NCBI GenBank assembly: GCA_913775725.1
Contig: CAJYNG010000027.1
Coordinates: 1 to 64,000, forward strand
Reading direction: 5' to 3'
DNA length: 64,000 nt
DNA from: an uncultured Stenotrophomonas sp.
GTDB lineage: Bacteria; Pseudomonadota; Gammaproteobacteria; Xanthomonadales; Xanthomonadaceae
Shown one piece after another: positions 18,299-26,617 of the stretch (the first letter of the stretch is position 1; the number at the start of each line of letters is the position of its first letter). The notes under the pieces are model-generated. The model was not told the DNA's origin. It made no database searches and saw only the letters and a program-made list of their open reading frames with translations. The position numbers were made by a program, and so were the translations under genes.

Positions 18299-19099
18299 AT
18301 GTCGGTCCAGGTGCAGTCGTTCTTCCACCGTGACAGCAGTACCTTCAGCTACCTGGTCAGCGACCCGGCCAGCGGCGAAGCGGCGCTGATCGACCCGGTC
18401 CTGGACTACGACCCGGATACCGACGCCAGCAGTGAAGCGCCGCTGCACGCCGCGTTGCAGGCCATCGAACAACAGGGCCTGCAGCTGCGCTGGCTGCTGG
18501 AAACCCATGCCCACGCCGACCATGTATCGGCCGGGCGCCGGCTCAAGCAGCGCTTCCCCCAGGCCACACTGGCGATCGGTGAAGGCATCCGCGCGGTGCA
18601 GGCCACCTTCGCACCGCGCTATGGCCTGCAGCTTCCTGCGGCCGATGAGATCTTCGACCACCTGTTCAGCGATGGCGAGACCTTCGCTTTGGGCGAACTG
18701 CACGGCCAGGTGATCGCCGTGCCCGGCCACACCAGCGACAGCATCGCGTACCTGATCGGTGATGCGCTGTTCACCGGCGACTCGCTGTTCATGCCCGACG
18801 GCGGCACGGCCCGCTGCGATTTCCCGGGCGGCGATGCCGCGCAGTTGTACCGTTCAATCCAGCGTCTACTGGCCCTGCCCGATGCAACGCGCGTATTCGT
18901 CTGCCACGACTACGGCCCGGGTGGCCGCGACGTCGCCAACGAAACCACCATCGGCGAGCAGCGCGCGCACAACATTCACGTGCACGACGGTGTGGCCGAG
19001 GCGGAGTTCGTCAGCGTGCGCCAGGCCCGCGATGCGACGCTGAAAGAACCGAAGCTGATGCAGCCAGCGGTGAAGGCCAATATTCAAGGCGGGGCGTAG
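18299..19099 (+). CDS. Metallo-beta-lactamase-fold hydrolase, ETHE1/glyoxalase II-like
   Basis: A 266-residue MBL-fold enzyme. Metal ligands are H70, H72, D74 and H75 (THAHADH), H144 (VPGHTSDS), D161 (LFTGDSLF) and H203 (VCHDYGP). The single-domain layout and the GGTARCDFPGGDA segment are those of the Blh/ETHE1 persulfide dioxygenase-glyoxalase II branch. ETHE1-type enzymes use one iron and oxidise glutathione persulfide; the alternative is a thioester hydrolase. It begins 11 bases after the nuclease stop codon with GAGGAG before the ATG, so both genes are probably one transcript. Confidence 0.85.
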   Translation: MSVQVQSFFHRDSSTFSYLVSDPASGEAALIDPVLDYDPDTDASSEAPLHAALQAIEQQGLQLRWLLETHAHADHVSAGRRLKQRFPQATLAIGEGIRAVQATFAPRYGLQLPAADEIFDHLFSDGETFALGELHGQVIAVPGHTSDSIAYLIGDALFTGDSLFMPDGGTARCDFPGGDAAQLYRSIQRLLALPDATRVFVCHDYGPGGRDVANETTIGEQRAHNIHVHDGVAEAEFVSVRQARDATLKEPKLMQPAVKANIQGGA

Positions 19100-19396
19100 G
19101 GTCCAGGCGGGCAACCAGAGAGGCGCCTATCCGATGCTCACCTCGTGATAGGCGGTTTCCTCCCACAGGCAGATCGAAATAGGCGGAACGCGGAACCGGC
19201 AAGGCAGCACCATTGACCCGGATCTGCAGCGATTGCACTCCCTTGCAGGCGCGCGCGCCTTCGCACACTACCTAGCGTGCGAAGGCAGCTGTAGCGCGAA
19301 TGCCCAGTCGCACTTCGACCTTCACACCCGCCGATTGCGCCGTTACAAGCTCCGATGGCCGGTGTCGGCTCTCCGACCTTTACAGATCCGCTTCCC
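19100..19396. other. 297-bp region between convergent genes
   Basis: I see no convincing gene. A 10-bp hairpin (19257-19266 with 19277-19286, GCCTTCGCAC arms) lies midway between the convergent MBL gene and the RHS operon; it lacks a T tract but may end transcripts. Base composition falls toward the right-hand end, marking the edge of the RHS island. Confidence 0.5.
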
Positions 19397-19843
19397 TCAA
19401 TCCAGCTCACAATCCACTACCAGATCCCTGCGCGTCAGAACGGGAAGCTGCGCTTCAAGGTCAGCGCCCATGAACTGCACGTAGATCAAGCCTTTCTGGT
19501 CTGCGCGTTTGTTTCCAAGCAGCACCCGGTCCTTACCCCTTGAATGCTCCGTGCCGACCAGCACGAATCCACGGGTCGGGCTCAGATCCCGACTCCATCG
19601 AACGCCATCGTAGGAAGGATGATTCCCAATATAGACTTCAACGTCCTTGCCAGCCAGCTTTAACAGTCCTTGTTCAAAATCCAGTCCCGGCGCTTTCACG
19701 TGGTAGCTGTCACCGGCCTGAAGAAAGATGCATACCCCAAACTCGCGGCTCATCGGAGTTGGAACGTCGCTGCCACGATGCGTACATGCACCGAGGCAGC
19801 CCACGCCGACCAAGAGAAGCAGCGTCGTCCTATTGGCTCGCAC
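19397..19843 (-). CDS. Small lipoprotein, putative immunity protein of the RHS toxin
   Basis: A 148-residue protein not recognised as any named family. The N-terminus is basic then hydrophobic and ends in LGAC, a lipobox with Cys20, so it should be lipid-anchored on the periplasmic side. The mature part is mixed polar, with one internal Cys (CIFLQAGDSYHVKAP) and a Cys near the C-terminus (VVDCELD). It starts with GTG 14 bases inside the end of the RHS gene, so it is translationally coupled to it. Position, size and location fit an immunity protein against the HExxH domain at the RHS C-terminus, but this is inference. An accessory lipoprotein for surface display is the alternative. GC content is lower than the genome around it. 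Confidence 0.6.
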   Translation of the reverse strand: MRANRTTLLLLVGVGCLGACTHRGSDVPTPMSREFGVCIFLQAGDSYHVKAPGLDFEQGLLKLAGKDVEVYIGNHPSYDGVRWSRDLSPTRGFVLVGTEHSRGKDRVLLGNKRADQKGLIYVQFMGADLEAQLPVLTRRDLVVDCELD

Positions 19844-22800
19844 AGCCGCACCCTCTCACGATGGTTCTGTTCTTCCAGGGATCCAGAACATCTTCCAAGT
19901 TCTTTCCGTCCGGTCTGGCACCATTGAGGTTGCTGCTCATGATGCCGGTCTCTCCTTCATTCACAAGGCCCAGCAAGTGCCCAGCCTCGTGAGGATAGAG
20001 GCTATCGGCGGACCATTGGCCGGGAACGAACCATTCGCCTGAGTTGAGATTGGGTGCATCGACATAGGAGCGTCCGGTGCCCTGGGTCAACGTTATGTTG
20101 TTGACCGTAGCAGCAGGGCGGCTCATGCGATACACCTGGACCCGCGTAACCACGTTGTAACTCCCAATCCGACCACTCCACGCCCTTTCGATGGATGACT
20201 TGATCATCGCGACATCGGAGGAAGAGCCTCCGCTGAAGTTGATCGGAATGGAAATTCCGATGTTCTTCCCTTTCTGGCAAACGTAGCCGATCAAGCCAAG
20301 TGGATCGACAATCTCCACAGGATTGGAAGAAGCATAGACATACGTGTTTGGACCTCCCGCCTTCCCTATGGGATCACTTTGCAGATACCGACCGACATTT
20401 GCGTCGTAGTCGCGGAATCCGCTGTACCACAGGCCAGACTCAGAGTCGAAGTAATGCCCTGGCAAGCCAATGTTGATCCCTCCGATATCGTCCTGCGTGA
20501 CGGTGCGCCCATATGCATAGTTGTACGCCTTCCACCGCACCTGCCCAACATCGTTGGCAGCGAACTCAGGCCGCCCCAGGTGATCGGTTCTCACCGTGTA
20601 GACATCGGGTCCGCGCGTAACGGCAATGAGCTCGCCCATGAACCAGATATAGTTCGACCATCCCTGGCCTTCGGCACCATCGGACATGATCTGGTTCTGG
20701 CCAAGATAGGCATAACTGATCCTGCTGCCATCGCCTCCCAGCTTTCCACTTCGCTGCCCGAGCCCATTGACAACATACTGGGTATCGTTGCCATTGATTG
20801 TGGCGCCAACCATGCGATTGAATCCATCGTACCGGTAACTGCGCACATCGCCCTGCGAAGACTCGGCGGTCCGGTTTCCCATTGCGTCATGCGTGTACAC
20901 CCGGTCAGCCTCGCCTGGCCGGTTGGAGAGATACCCCAGCAACCGGTTACTGCCCGTCTCGAAGGCGTATTGACGGGAAGCAGACTGATCCGTGTGACTC
21001 AGCCAGTTTCCGTTCGCATCATAAGTCATGATGTGATCAAGACCTGAGCGCGACAAGCGGGACAGCCGCCCATCAGGATCATGCTCAATGACCTGCGTCA
21101 ACTGCGGAGCGAGGCGGTCCTCGATTGATCGCATATGGCCCGCTGCATCGAACGTGTACGCCAGCTCCTGCAGCGCAGTGCCGTTCCCTGCAGGCACAGC
21201 AGACCGCCCCGACAGACGCCCGCCAAGGTCATACGTATTTCTGTACGACATGCCATTGCCAAGTGTCAGCTCGGCTACGGCCCCGCTCGGAGTGTAACGA
21301 GCGCCCGCAACGATCGAGCGCGAGACACCTCCAACAATGACATTGAGACCAGCAAGGCGAGCTCCAGCGTAGGTGTACTCAGCAACCACCCCATCCGGAT
21401 ACGTAATGCCCGACAGTCGTCCACTCGCCTCATAACGGATTCCAAGAACGCTGCGCTGCATACCCTGCGCAGAGAATTCCTCAGAGCGCTCCGCCAACTG
21501 TCCATCCTGGGCATACTTGAAACTGACAACGGATTGAGGCGTTGAAGCCGTACACATGCGCCCGGTTCCGTTCACGCAACCATCGTAGGTGAAGTGGCGC
21601 TCGTCTCCTGCGGCCACCACGGAAAGGACTCGCCCAATCCCGTCGTACTGCATCGTGGCTTGCGCACCATCGGATCGCACGTTTCCCATCACACGTGCCG
21701 GCGCAGCGTAACTATAAGTACTGATTCCGGTGTCAGGACTAACCTTCAACCACGCCCGCCCAAATCCGTCACGCTCATAGCGGGTCTGGAAACCACCTTG
21801 ATCGACGATTCCAACAATACGATCAAGCCCATCGTAGTGGAAGTATTGGACAGATCCAGAAGCGGCCTGGGACGAGACCACACGCCCCAGTGCATCGTAG
21901 TTCGACCGCTGGACATTGCCTGCCCCATCGATCAGCTCGACCTGATTCCCGTTGCCATCGTACTTGAAATGCTGTGTTGTTCCGGCACCATCGCTGCGGG
22001 AAATCATTCGACCGAGCTCGTCGTAGCCATAGTTGACCCGAGAGAGCACTTCTCCCGGCCTGACACCCGCGATCGCGGAGACTGCAGCCTCAGCGATCGT
22101 CTCGCCTCGACTGACCAGCCACAGACGCATGCCCGCCGCAGTGACGTTGGTCAAAGCGATGCTGCCTCCAGGACCGCTCGCCAATTGAGTGCCTGCCCCA
22201 CTTCCCGCGGCCGCCCAAAGCTCCGCACTGCCTTGGGACACCAGCCATTGCACTGTTGCCGAACACGTCGATTGCCCCCAAGGTATGGTGCAGGGATTGG
22301 GGCTTGCCGTGATGCTGCCGACTGGTGCTGGCGGAACCTGGAAGGTGCCAGAGCCACCAATCAGACTGTTGGCTCCGCCGACAGGCGAAATGCCATGAAC
22401 AAAGAGCCCCTTCCCGACCTGATCACGACGCTGGGAATAAGTCAGTGGTATCGAGAACCGATAACGTGAGCCTGACGCTCTGCACGCTGTGGCGACGGCC
22501 GCTTCACTCGCCTGATCGGCGCGAACGCCCGCCAGGAATACGCCACCTTGACCCGCCGCTCCACCGGCGTAAAGGTGGACGTCGATGGAATCGTCACGGT
22601 TCGTACTGCAGGCCCAGCCCTGCAGTGTGGTTCCATCACTGGAAAGTCCGTCAATGTTTCCCGTAACCAACGAGGGCGGTGCACTTACCTTGACGGCGAC
22701 ATTGGTGGTGTAAACACCGAACCATTCGACGCCGTCCTGCACCATCTGCCACTGGAAGTTGTAGACACCTGGCGTAGTTGGCGAACGCACCTGCGCAACT

Positions 22801-23741
22801 ATCACAGCCGTAGCACCTGGCCCGATATCACCAGGCAGAGACAGGCGATAAGTTCCCCACGCTGCGTTGTCGTTCAGGGATCCAAGCGCATAGCCGGCCG
22901 CGGAAGTCCATGTGGTGTTGCCTGCATTGTTCATCCGCAGGGAGACACTGTAGGTTTTCCCTGCCTCCATCTCGGCGGGCACATTCTGGTCGATGAAATG
23001 CGCCTTGTTGATGGGACCATTCACCCATAACGTCGCCAGGCCGGACGCCGCACCGAAACGGCCGGCACCGTTGCGTATCATCTGCAGTTGGAATCCATAC
23101 TCGCCGGGTGGCGGCGTGGTGACGTTGATATTGAAAGTAACCGTCTGGCCAGGTGCGACAGCATGCGGAACGGGCACATTGGAGAATGACCATGTGCTTG
23201 CATAGCTGTCGTGCGAACCTCCCAATTGATATTCATAGCCTGCCGGCCATGTAGTGTTTCCCGTATTGCGCACCGTCGCGGTGAACGTATAAGGCGTGCG
23301 ATGCTGCAGGGGACCGGGGATTGTCGAACCGACGAATTCGGCGCCGTCGAATGGTGCAGGTGGTGCATTGACCGTAATCGGACCGACTGCCGATACCAAC
23401 GATCGCCGAGTCTGGTCGCCGTCAGGAAGGTTGCGCACGGCATCCGCGCGCAGTTCATAGTAATAGGTGCCCGGGCTGAGGCCGGCCTCCCGATAGACTC
23501 CACCCGCCTGGATCGTAACGACCGTGCCGTTCCGCAACAGACGCAATCCATCAATGTACTCCGCCTTGGGACCGGTGGTCGTAACCCCCCAGTTGACCTT
23601 CAGCTCGAACACCGCCGGCGCCTGATAGGTGCTGCCGGCCGGTGGGCCATCCAAGCGGATCCACCCCTCGGCGGCAGCACTGCCGATCATGGCAAGGAGC
23701 AATAGAACGCATAAACCGAAGTCCCGAATGAATCTACTCAT
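19830..23741 (-). CDS. Secreted RHS/YD-repeat protein with C-terminal HExxH (metallopeptidase-like) domain
   Basis: A 1303-residue protein. In order: signal peptide (1-24, ending AAA); an Ig-like domain (about 25-128); two NBR1-type Ig-like domains (about 130-240 and 245-355, each with NTGNTTW or NAGNTTW); a GNIDGL...GWAC domain (about 360-470); YD repeats (about 570-1110) such as YDGNGNQVELIDGAGN; the RHS core with GLWYSGFRDYDANVGRYLQ and SDPIG, ending VDPLGL near 1150. The last 153 residues are a separate domain with HEAGHLLGLVNE (H1251, E1252, H1255) and a Met-turn-like GIMSS, as in zinc peptidases, though the usual third His/Asp ligand position is Asn. The ATG overlaps the stop of the preceding YD gene (ATGA); the end overlaps a lipoprotein gene. 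Low GC suggests transfer. Confidence 0.85.
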   Translation of the reverse strand: MSRFIRDFGLCVLLLLAMIGSAAAEGWIRLDGPPAGSTYQAPAVFELKVNWGVTTTGPKAEYIDGLRLLRNGTVVTIQAGGVYREAGLSPGTYYYELRADAVRNLPDGDQTRRSLVSAVGPITVNAPPAPFDGAEFVGSTIPGPLQHRTPYTFTATVRNTGNTTWPAGYEYQLGGSHDSYASTWSFSNVPVPHAVAPGQTVTFNINVTTPPPGEYGFQLQMIRNGAGRFGAASGLATLWVNGPINKAHFIDQNVPAEMEAGKTYSVSLRMNNAGNTTWTSAAGYALGSLNDNAAWGTYRLSLPGDIGPGATAVIVAQVRSPTTPGVYNFQWQMVQDGVEWFGVYTTNVAVKVSAPPSLVTGNIDGLSSDGTTLQGWACSTNRDDSIDVHLYAGGAAGQGGVFLAGVRADQASEAAVATACRASGSRYRFSIPLTYSQRRDQVGKGLFVHGISPVGGANSLIGGSGTFQVPPAPVGSITASPNPCTIPWGQSTCSATVQWLVSQGSAELWAAAGSGAGTQLASGPGGSIALTNVTAAGMRLWLVSRGETIAEAAVSAIAGVRPGEVLSRVNYGYDELGRMISRSDGAGTTQHFKYDGNGNQVELIDGAGNVQRSNYDALGRVVSSQAASGSVQYFHYDGLDRIVGIVDQGGFQTRYERDGFGRAWLKVSPDTGISTYSYAAPARVMGNVRSDGAQATMQYDGIGRVLSVVAAGDERHFTYDGCVNGTGRMCTASTPQSVVSFKYAQDGQLAERSEEFSAQGMQRSVLGIRYEASGRLSGITYPDGVVAEYTYAGARLAGLNVIVGGVSRSIVAGARYTPSGAVAELTLGNGMSYRNTYDLGGRLSGRSAVPAGNGTALQELAYTFDAAGHMRSIEDRLAPQLTQVIEHDPDGRLSRLSRSGLDHIMTYDANGNWLSHTDQSASRQYAFETGSNRLLGYLSNRPGEADRVYTHDAMGNRTAESSQGDVRSYRYDGFNRMVGATINGNDTQYVVNGLGQRSGKLGGDGSRISYAYLGQNQIMSDGAEGQGWSNYIWFMGELIAVTRGPDVYTVRTDHLGRPEFAANDVGQVRWKAYNYAYGRTVTQDDIGGINIGLPGHYFDSESGLWYSGFRDYDANVGRYLQSDPIGKAGGPNTYVYASSNPVEIVDPLGLIGYVCQKGKNIGISIPINFSGGSSSDVAMIKSSIERAWSGRIGSYNVVTRVQVYRMSRPAATVNNITLTQGTGRSYVDAPNLNSGEWFVPGQWSADSLYPHEAGHLLGLVNEGETGIMSSNLNGARPDGKNLEDVLDPWKNRTIVRGCGCASQ

Positions 23742-25858
23742 GGCTGAGTCCCCCGGCCTGGGTCGGCAAATACACGCTGTACTGTTTCAGTGACCGGAAG
23801 CGAGAACGCGTTGTACTCATATCTCGTTTCCGCAAAGCTTCCATTCGGCTCAGGCATCGAGGTAGACAGCAGCCGACCAGCCACGTCATAGAGGTGGGAA
23901 ATCCTGACACCATCCGGCCCGGTCACGGACGCGAGCTTGCCAAAGGCGTCGTATTCATAGTGGGTCGTGCGGACACCACTGGACAACAGCAGACGAACCT
24001 CGGAAGGTCGTCCACGCGAGTCGTAAACGAAATCCGTACGCACACCGTTCACGTCAATCGAGTAACCCGGATAGCCGTAACCCGTGTACCCGCCCATGAC
24101 CACAGCGTGCCCGAGGCTGTTCTCGATCCGCACCAGGTCACCCAACTCCGAGTAGGTGGACGTCACCGCATCACCACTACCCGATGCCGGCCCGTCCTCG
24201 ACCATCCTGCTGACAAGGCCATTGGGGTGCAGCTGATAGCTGAAGGTAGTCGTCTGCACTTCGCCCTGCGCATGACCGGCAACCAAGCTCTTCTCCGAGC
24301 GGGACACCAGCCGATTATTTGCGTCGTAGGCATAGCGGGTTTCAAGCACCCCCTGCAGTGTTTCCGCCACGACACGGTTGCCCTGCTCATCCCACTCGAA
24401 TGTCGTCACCCGCGCACTGGGCGTGCCGCTTGCTTCTTCACGGCGAAGAAGATGGCCATGGGTGTCGTACTGATAGCGGGTCAGGTTTCCTTCGAAATCC
24501 GAAGTGAGCGATGTATTCCCGTTTTCGTCGTAGTGCGTTTCGCTATAGCCTGCGGCACAGTTTGCCGAAGGAAGGCCTTCGATGGCGATCAGTCTCCTGT
24601 CCTTGAAACGATAGCGGGCGACCTTTCCAAGCGGGTTGGTCTCCACGGTAACGCTCTCTCCATTGGCTCCCGGCTCATACGCGAAGCCAAACCGCTCGAC
24701 GCCCCCCGCATGCGCCGTCGAAGTCGCACGATTCTTATCGTCGTAGGTGAACATCGAGTAGCGGCGACCATTGATCGACTTACCGGTGAGCAGCGGCAAC
24801 CCGTAGGTCTGCCCCAGCTCCTTGTACATGTAGTGATACTTGACCGTGGTGGCAGGAGTGCCGTTGTAGGTAACCGACTCCAGGAAGCCGTATACGTCCT
24901 GCGTGTATCCGTATTCGATGGTATTTCCCTGCGGGTCCCGCACTCTGATCACACGCGGATCAACGCCAGTCTGTGCATTTTTCTGGATCCACGTGAACTC
25001 AATGTAGCGGCCATTGCTATGGGTGACACGCTGCAGCTGGGAACCTTCAGGACCTCCGTAACTGAAGGTCCAGCGCACGCCGTTGGCGTTCCGGATCTCC
25101 ACCATCTTGGTGCCTTCATAGGTCTCCGTAGTCAGGTCGGGGCTCAGGTAGATCCACTTTCCGCCCGCAACTGACTTCAACTGCCCGCCCTGCTGTGCAC
25201 CATCCTCCCGGTAAATACCGTCGACTCCTCGCTTGAACACCAGATAACGACCATCGGGGCGGCGCATGCGCGCCTCGTTCGAGTCCGTGTAGACGACCAG
25301 CTGCCGATCAAGGTTGCTGTACCACGTGTCAAAAATGTTGAAGCGGTCCATCACAGCCGAGTTGAAGGTACGCTCGAGCGTCAATGGCATCTCGCCACCG
25401 CCAGTGAAATCCAGCTCGGTTTCCACTTTCGTACCGGTCCGAAGAACCACCGGGTTGCCACTCTTCGGGCACTCGTCGGCGGCATCCCTCCCCGACTGGT
25501 CCGGCTCTCCTTTACTGGGTTCGACGAAGTCATCCCATTGATTCGGCCTAGGGAAAAGATTCGAAGGAACGCCCCAGAGCGACATGAACCCGTCCAGTCG
25601 CCCAGGCACCACACCATCGGCGACAGCATCCACCCGTGGAAGGGTGGTGATACCAGGTCCTGCGCCCGCGCCGGCACCACCCGATCCCGGCTGATTCTGG
25701 ATGATTCGCCCGTCAGCCTCAGCAGGCGCCAAGCAGACAATAACGCTCAACAGTGCAGCGGGAAAAAGATGAAGTTCACGACACATCCACCCAGTAGCAG
25801 CCTCCTGGATGCGTCGAGTGGGCAGGAGGCAGGACATCAAGCGGAATGCCGAATCCAT
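23738..25858 (-). CDS. Secreted YD-repeat protein with DUF6531-type N-terminal domain
   Basis: A 706-residue protein. A hydrophobic export segment (residues about 30-46, ending PAEA) is followed by a Gly/Pro-rich spacer and the RHS N-terminal DUF6531-type unit (KSGNPVVLRTGTKVETE and LTLERTFNS, about 145-185), then YD repeats to the end. It has no RHS core and no toxin-like tail, so it looks like the front half of an RHS protein whose rear half is the next gene, coupled by ATGA. GAGGGAA before the ATG at 25858 supports this start; ATG 25786 would give a cleaner signal peptide. Both halves carry their own export signal, so the split appears to be functional, not a frameshift. Confidence 0.8.
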   Translation of the reverse strand: MDSAFRLMSCLLPTRRIQEAATGWMCRELHLFPAALLSVIVCLAPAEADGRIIQNQPGSGGAGAGAGPGITTLPRVDAVADGVVPGRLDGFMSLWGVPSNLFPRPNQWDDFVEPSKGEPDQSGRDAADECPKSGNPVVLRTGTKVETELDFTGGGEMPLTLERTFNSAVMDRFNIFDTWYSNLDRQLVVYTDSNEARMRRPDGRYLVFKRGVDGIYREDGAQQGGQLKSVAGGKWIYLSPDLTTETYEGTKMVEIRNANGVRWTFSYGGPEGSQLQRVTHSNGRYIEFTWIQKNAQTGVDPRVIRVRDPQGNTIEYGYTQDVYGFLESVTYNGTPATTVKYHYMYKELGQTYGLPLLTGKSINGRRYSMFTYDDKNRATSTAHAGGVERFGFAYEPGANGESVTVETNPLGKVARYRFKDRRLIAIEGLPSANCAAGYSETHYDENGNTSLTSDFEGNLTRYQYDTHGHLLRREEASGTPSARVTTFEWDEQGNRVVAETLQGVLETRYAYDANNRLVSRSEKSLVAGHAQGEVQTTTFSYQLHPNGLVSRMVEDGPASGSGDAVTSTYSELGDLVRIENSLGHAVVMGGYTGYGYPGYSIDVNGVRTDFVYDSRGRPSEVRLLLSSGVRTTHYEYDAFGKLASVTGPDGVRISHLYDVAGRLLSTSMPEPNGSFAETRYEYNAFSLPVTETVQRVFADPGRGTQP

Positions 25859-26053
25859 ACGTATTCCCTCGCATGGATTCGCGCACGCGCCATCCATGAC
25901 GTCGTCAACACGTTGATACTGCGATTGATCCGCCAGGCACTGGCGGCTCCCCAGGGTAGGACGTTGCGCCCCAAGCCCCAGCCGCCTAGATACGCCCGGA
26001 ACCGCCCCTTGTCAACAATCGCTGCATCTCTGTACCGACAGCATGGCCCGCCG
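25859..26053. other. Upstream region of the RHS operon
   Basis: 195 bp with no supported gene. It must hold the promoter of the YD/RHS operon; a TTGACG-like box lies on the minus strand at 25903-25908 but no good -10 follows. Base composition rises here from the low-GC island to normal. Confidence 0.4.
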
Positions 26054-26617
26054 CTACCGCCCCTGCATCCGCACCACATGCTGGCCCTTCACGATCTCGA
26101 AGGTGAAGGCGTACTGCAGGGTGACCGCTACCGGCTCGACGCGCTCGGCGCCGCGGCAGTCGCCGCGATCAGCCGGCACCTTGCCCGGTGCGAAGTAGCA
26201 GACCGCGGCGGACGAGTACTTCCACATCGCAACCGCCTCCTGCGCGGCCTGCAGCAAGGGCGCATTCTCCGGCGCCCCACCTGCATTGCATGCGCTGCGG
26301 TCTGTCAGCGGCATGCTGCGTTCGACGCTGCCCTGCGCATCGACCACCACCTGCAGGCAGATGGTGGTCGACGCCAGTTCCGCACGCGGGTCGCGATCGC
26401 CGACCTGTGGATCCGGTGCCACGTGCAGCTGCGGCATCCGGTAGCCCTCGCTCGCACCCAGCGAGTACGCCTGCACCTGTCCATTGCCGCCACCAGCCTT
26501 TGGCTGCAGTCGCTGGTGGCCGACATTCTCGCTGCGGGTATCGACGGTGGTCAGGCGATCCTGGGTTGCACATCCGGCCAACAGCGCCGCCGTCAAGAAC
26601 AGCGGCGCGGACTTCAT
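26054..26617 (-). CDS. Lipoprotein with TonB-C-like domain
   Basis: A 187-residue predicted lipoprotein: lipobox LLAGC at residues 12-16. After a Gly-rich linker, residues about 80-180 have the strand-helix-strand pattern of TonB C-terminal domains (TTICLQVVVDAQGSVERSMP, then a helix and AVAMWKYSSA), with an inserted Cys-containing loop. The ATG overlaps the stop of the BlaR1-like gene (ATGA), making it the third gene of that operon. It repeats the type of domain found at the C-terminus of the BlaR1-like protein, so the two may work together. No function is known. Confidence 0.65.
   Translation of the reverse strand: MKSAPLFLTAALLAGCATQDRLTTVDTRSENVGHQRLQPKAGGGNGQVQAYSLGASEGYRMPQLHVAPDPQVGDRDPRAELASTTICLQVVVDAQGSVERSMPLTDRSACNAGGAPENAPLLQAAQEAVAMWKYSSAAVCYFAPGKVPADRGDCRGAERVEPVAVTLQYAFTFEIVKGQHVVRMQGR

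Noticed and set aside
19138-19410. A 90-codon minus-strand frame downstream of the RHS operon
   Set aside because: No ribosome-binding site, no hydrophobic or domain pattern, and it contains a hairpin.
19830-25858. The two YD/RHS genes as one pseudogene broken by a frameshift
   Set aside because: The junction is an exact ATGA overlap and the second gene has a complete signal peptide at its own start, so two functional genes are more likely.
25837-26079. An 80-codon frame between the RHS operon and the TonB-like lipoprotein
   Set aside because: Overlaps both genes, no plausible start signal, Trp/Gly/Arg-rich composition of a random GC frame.
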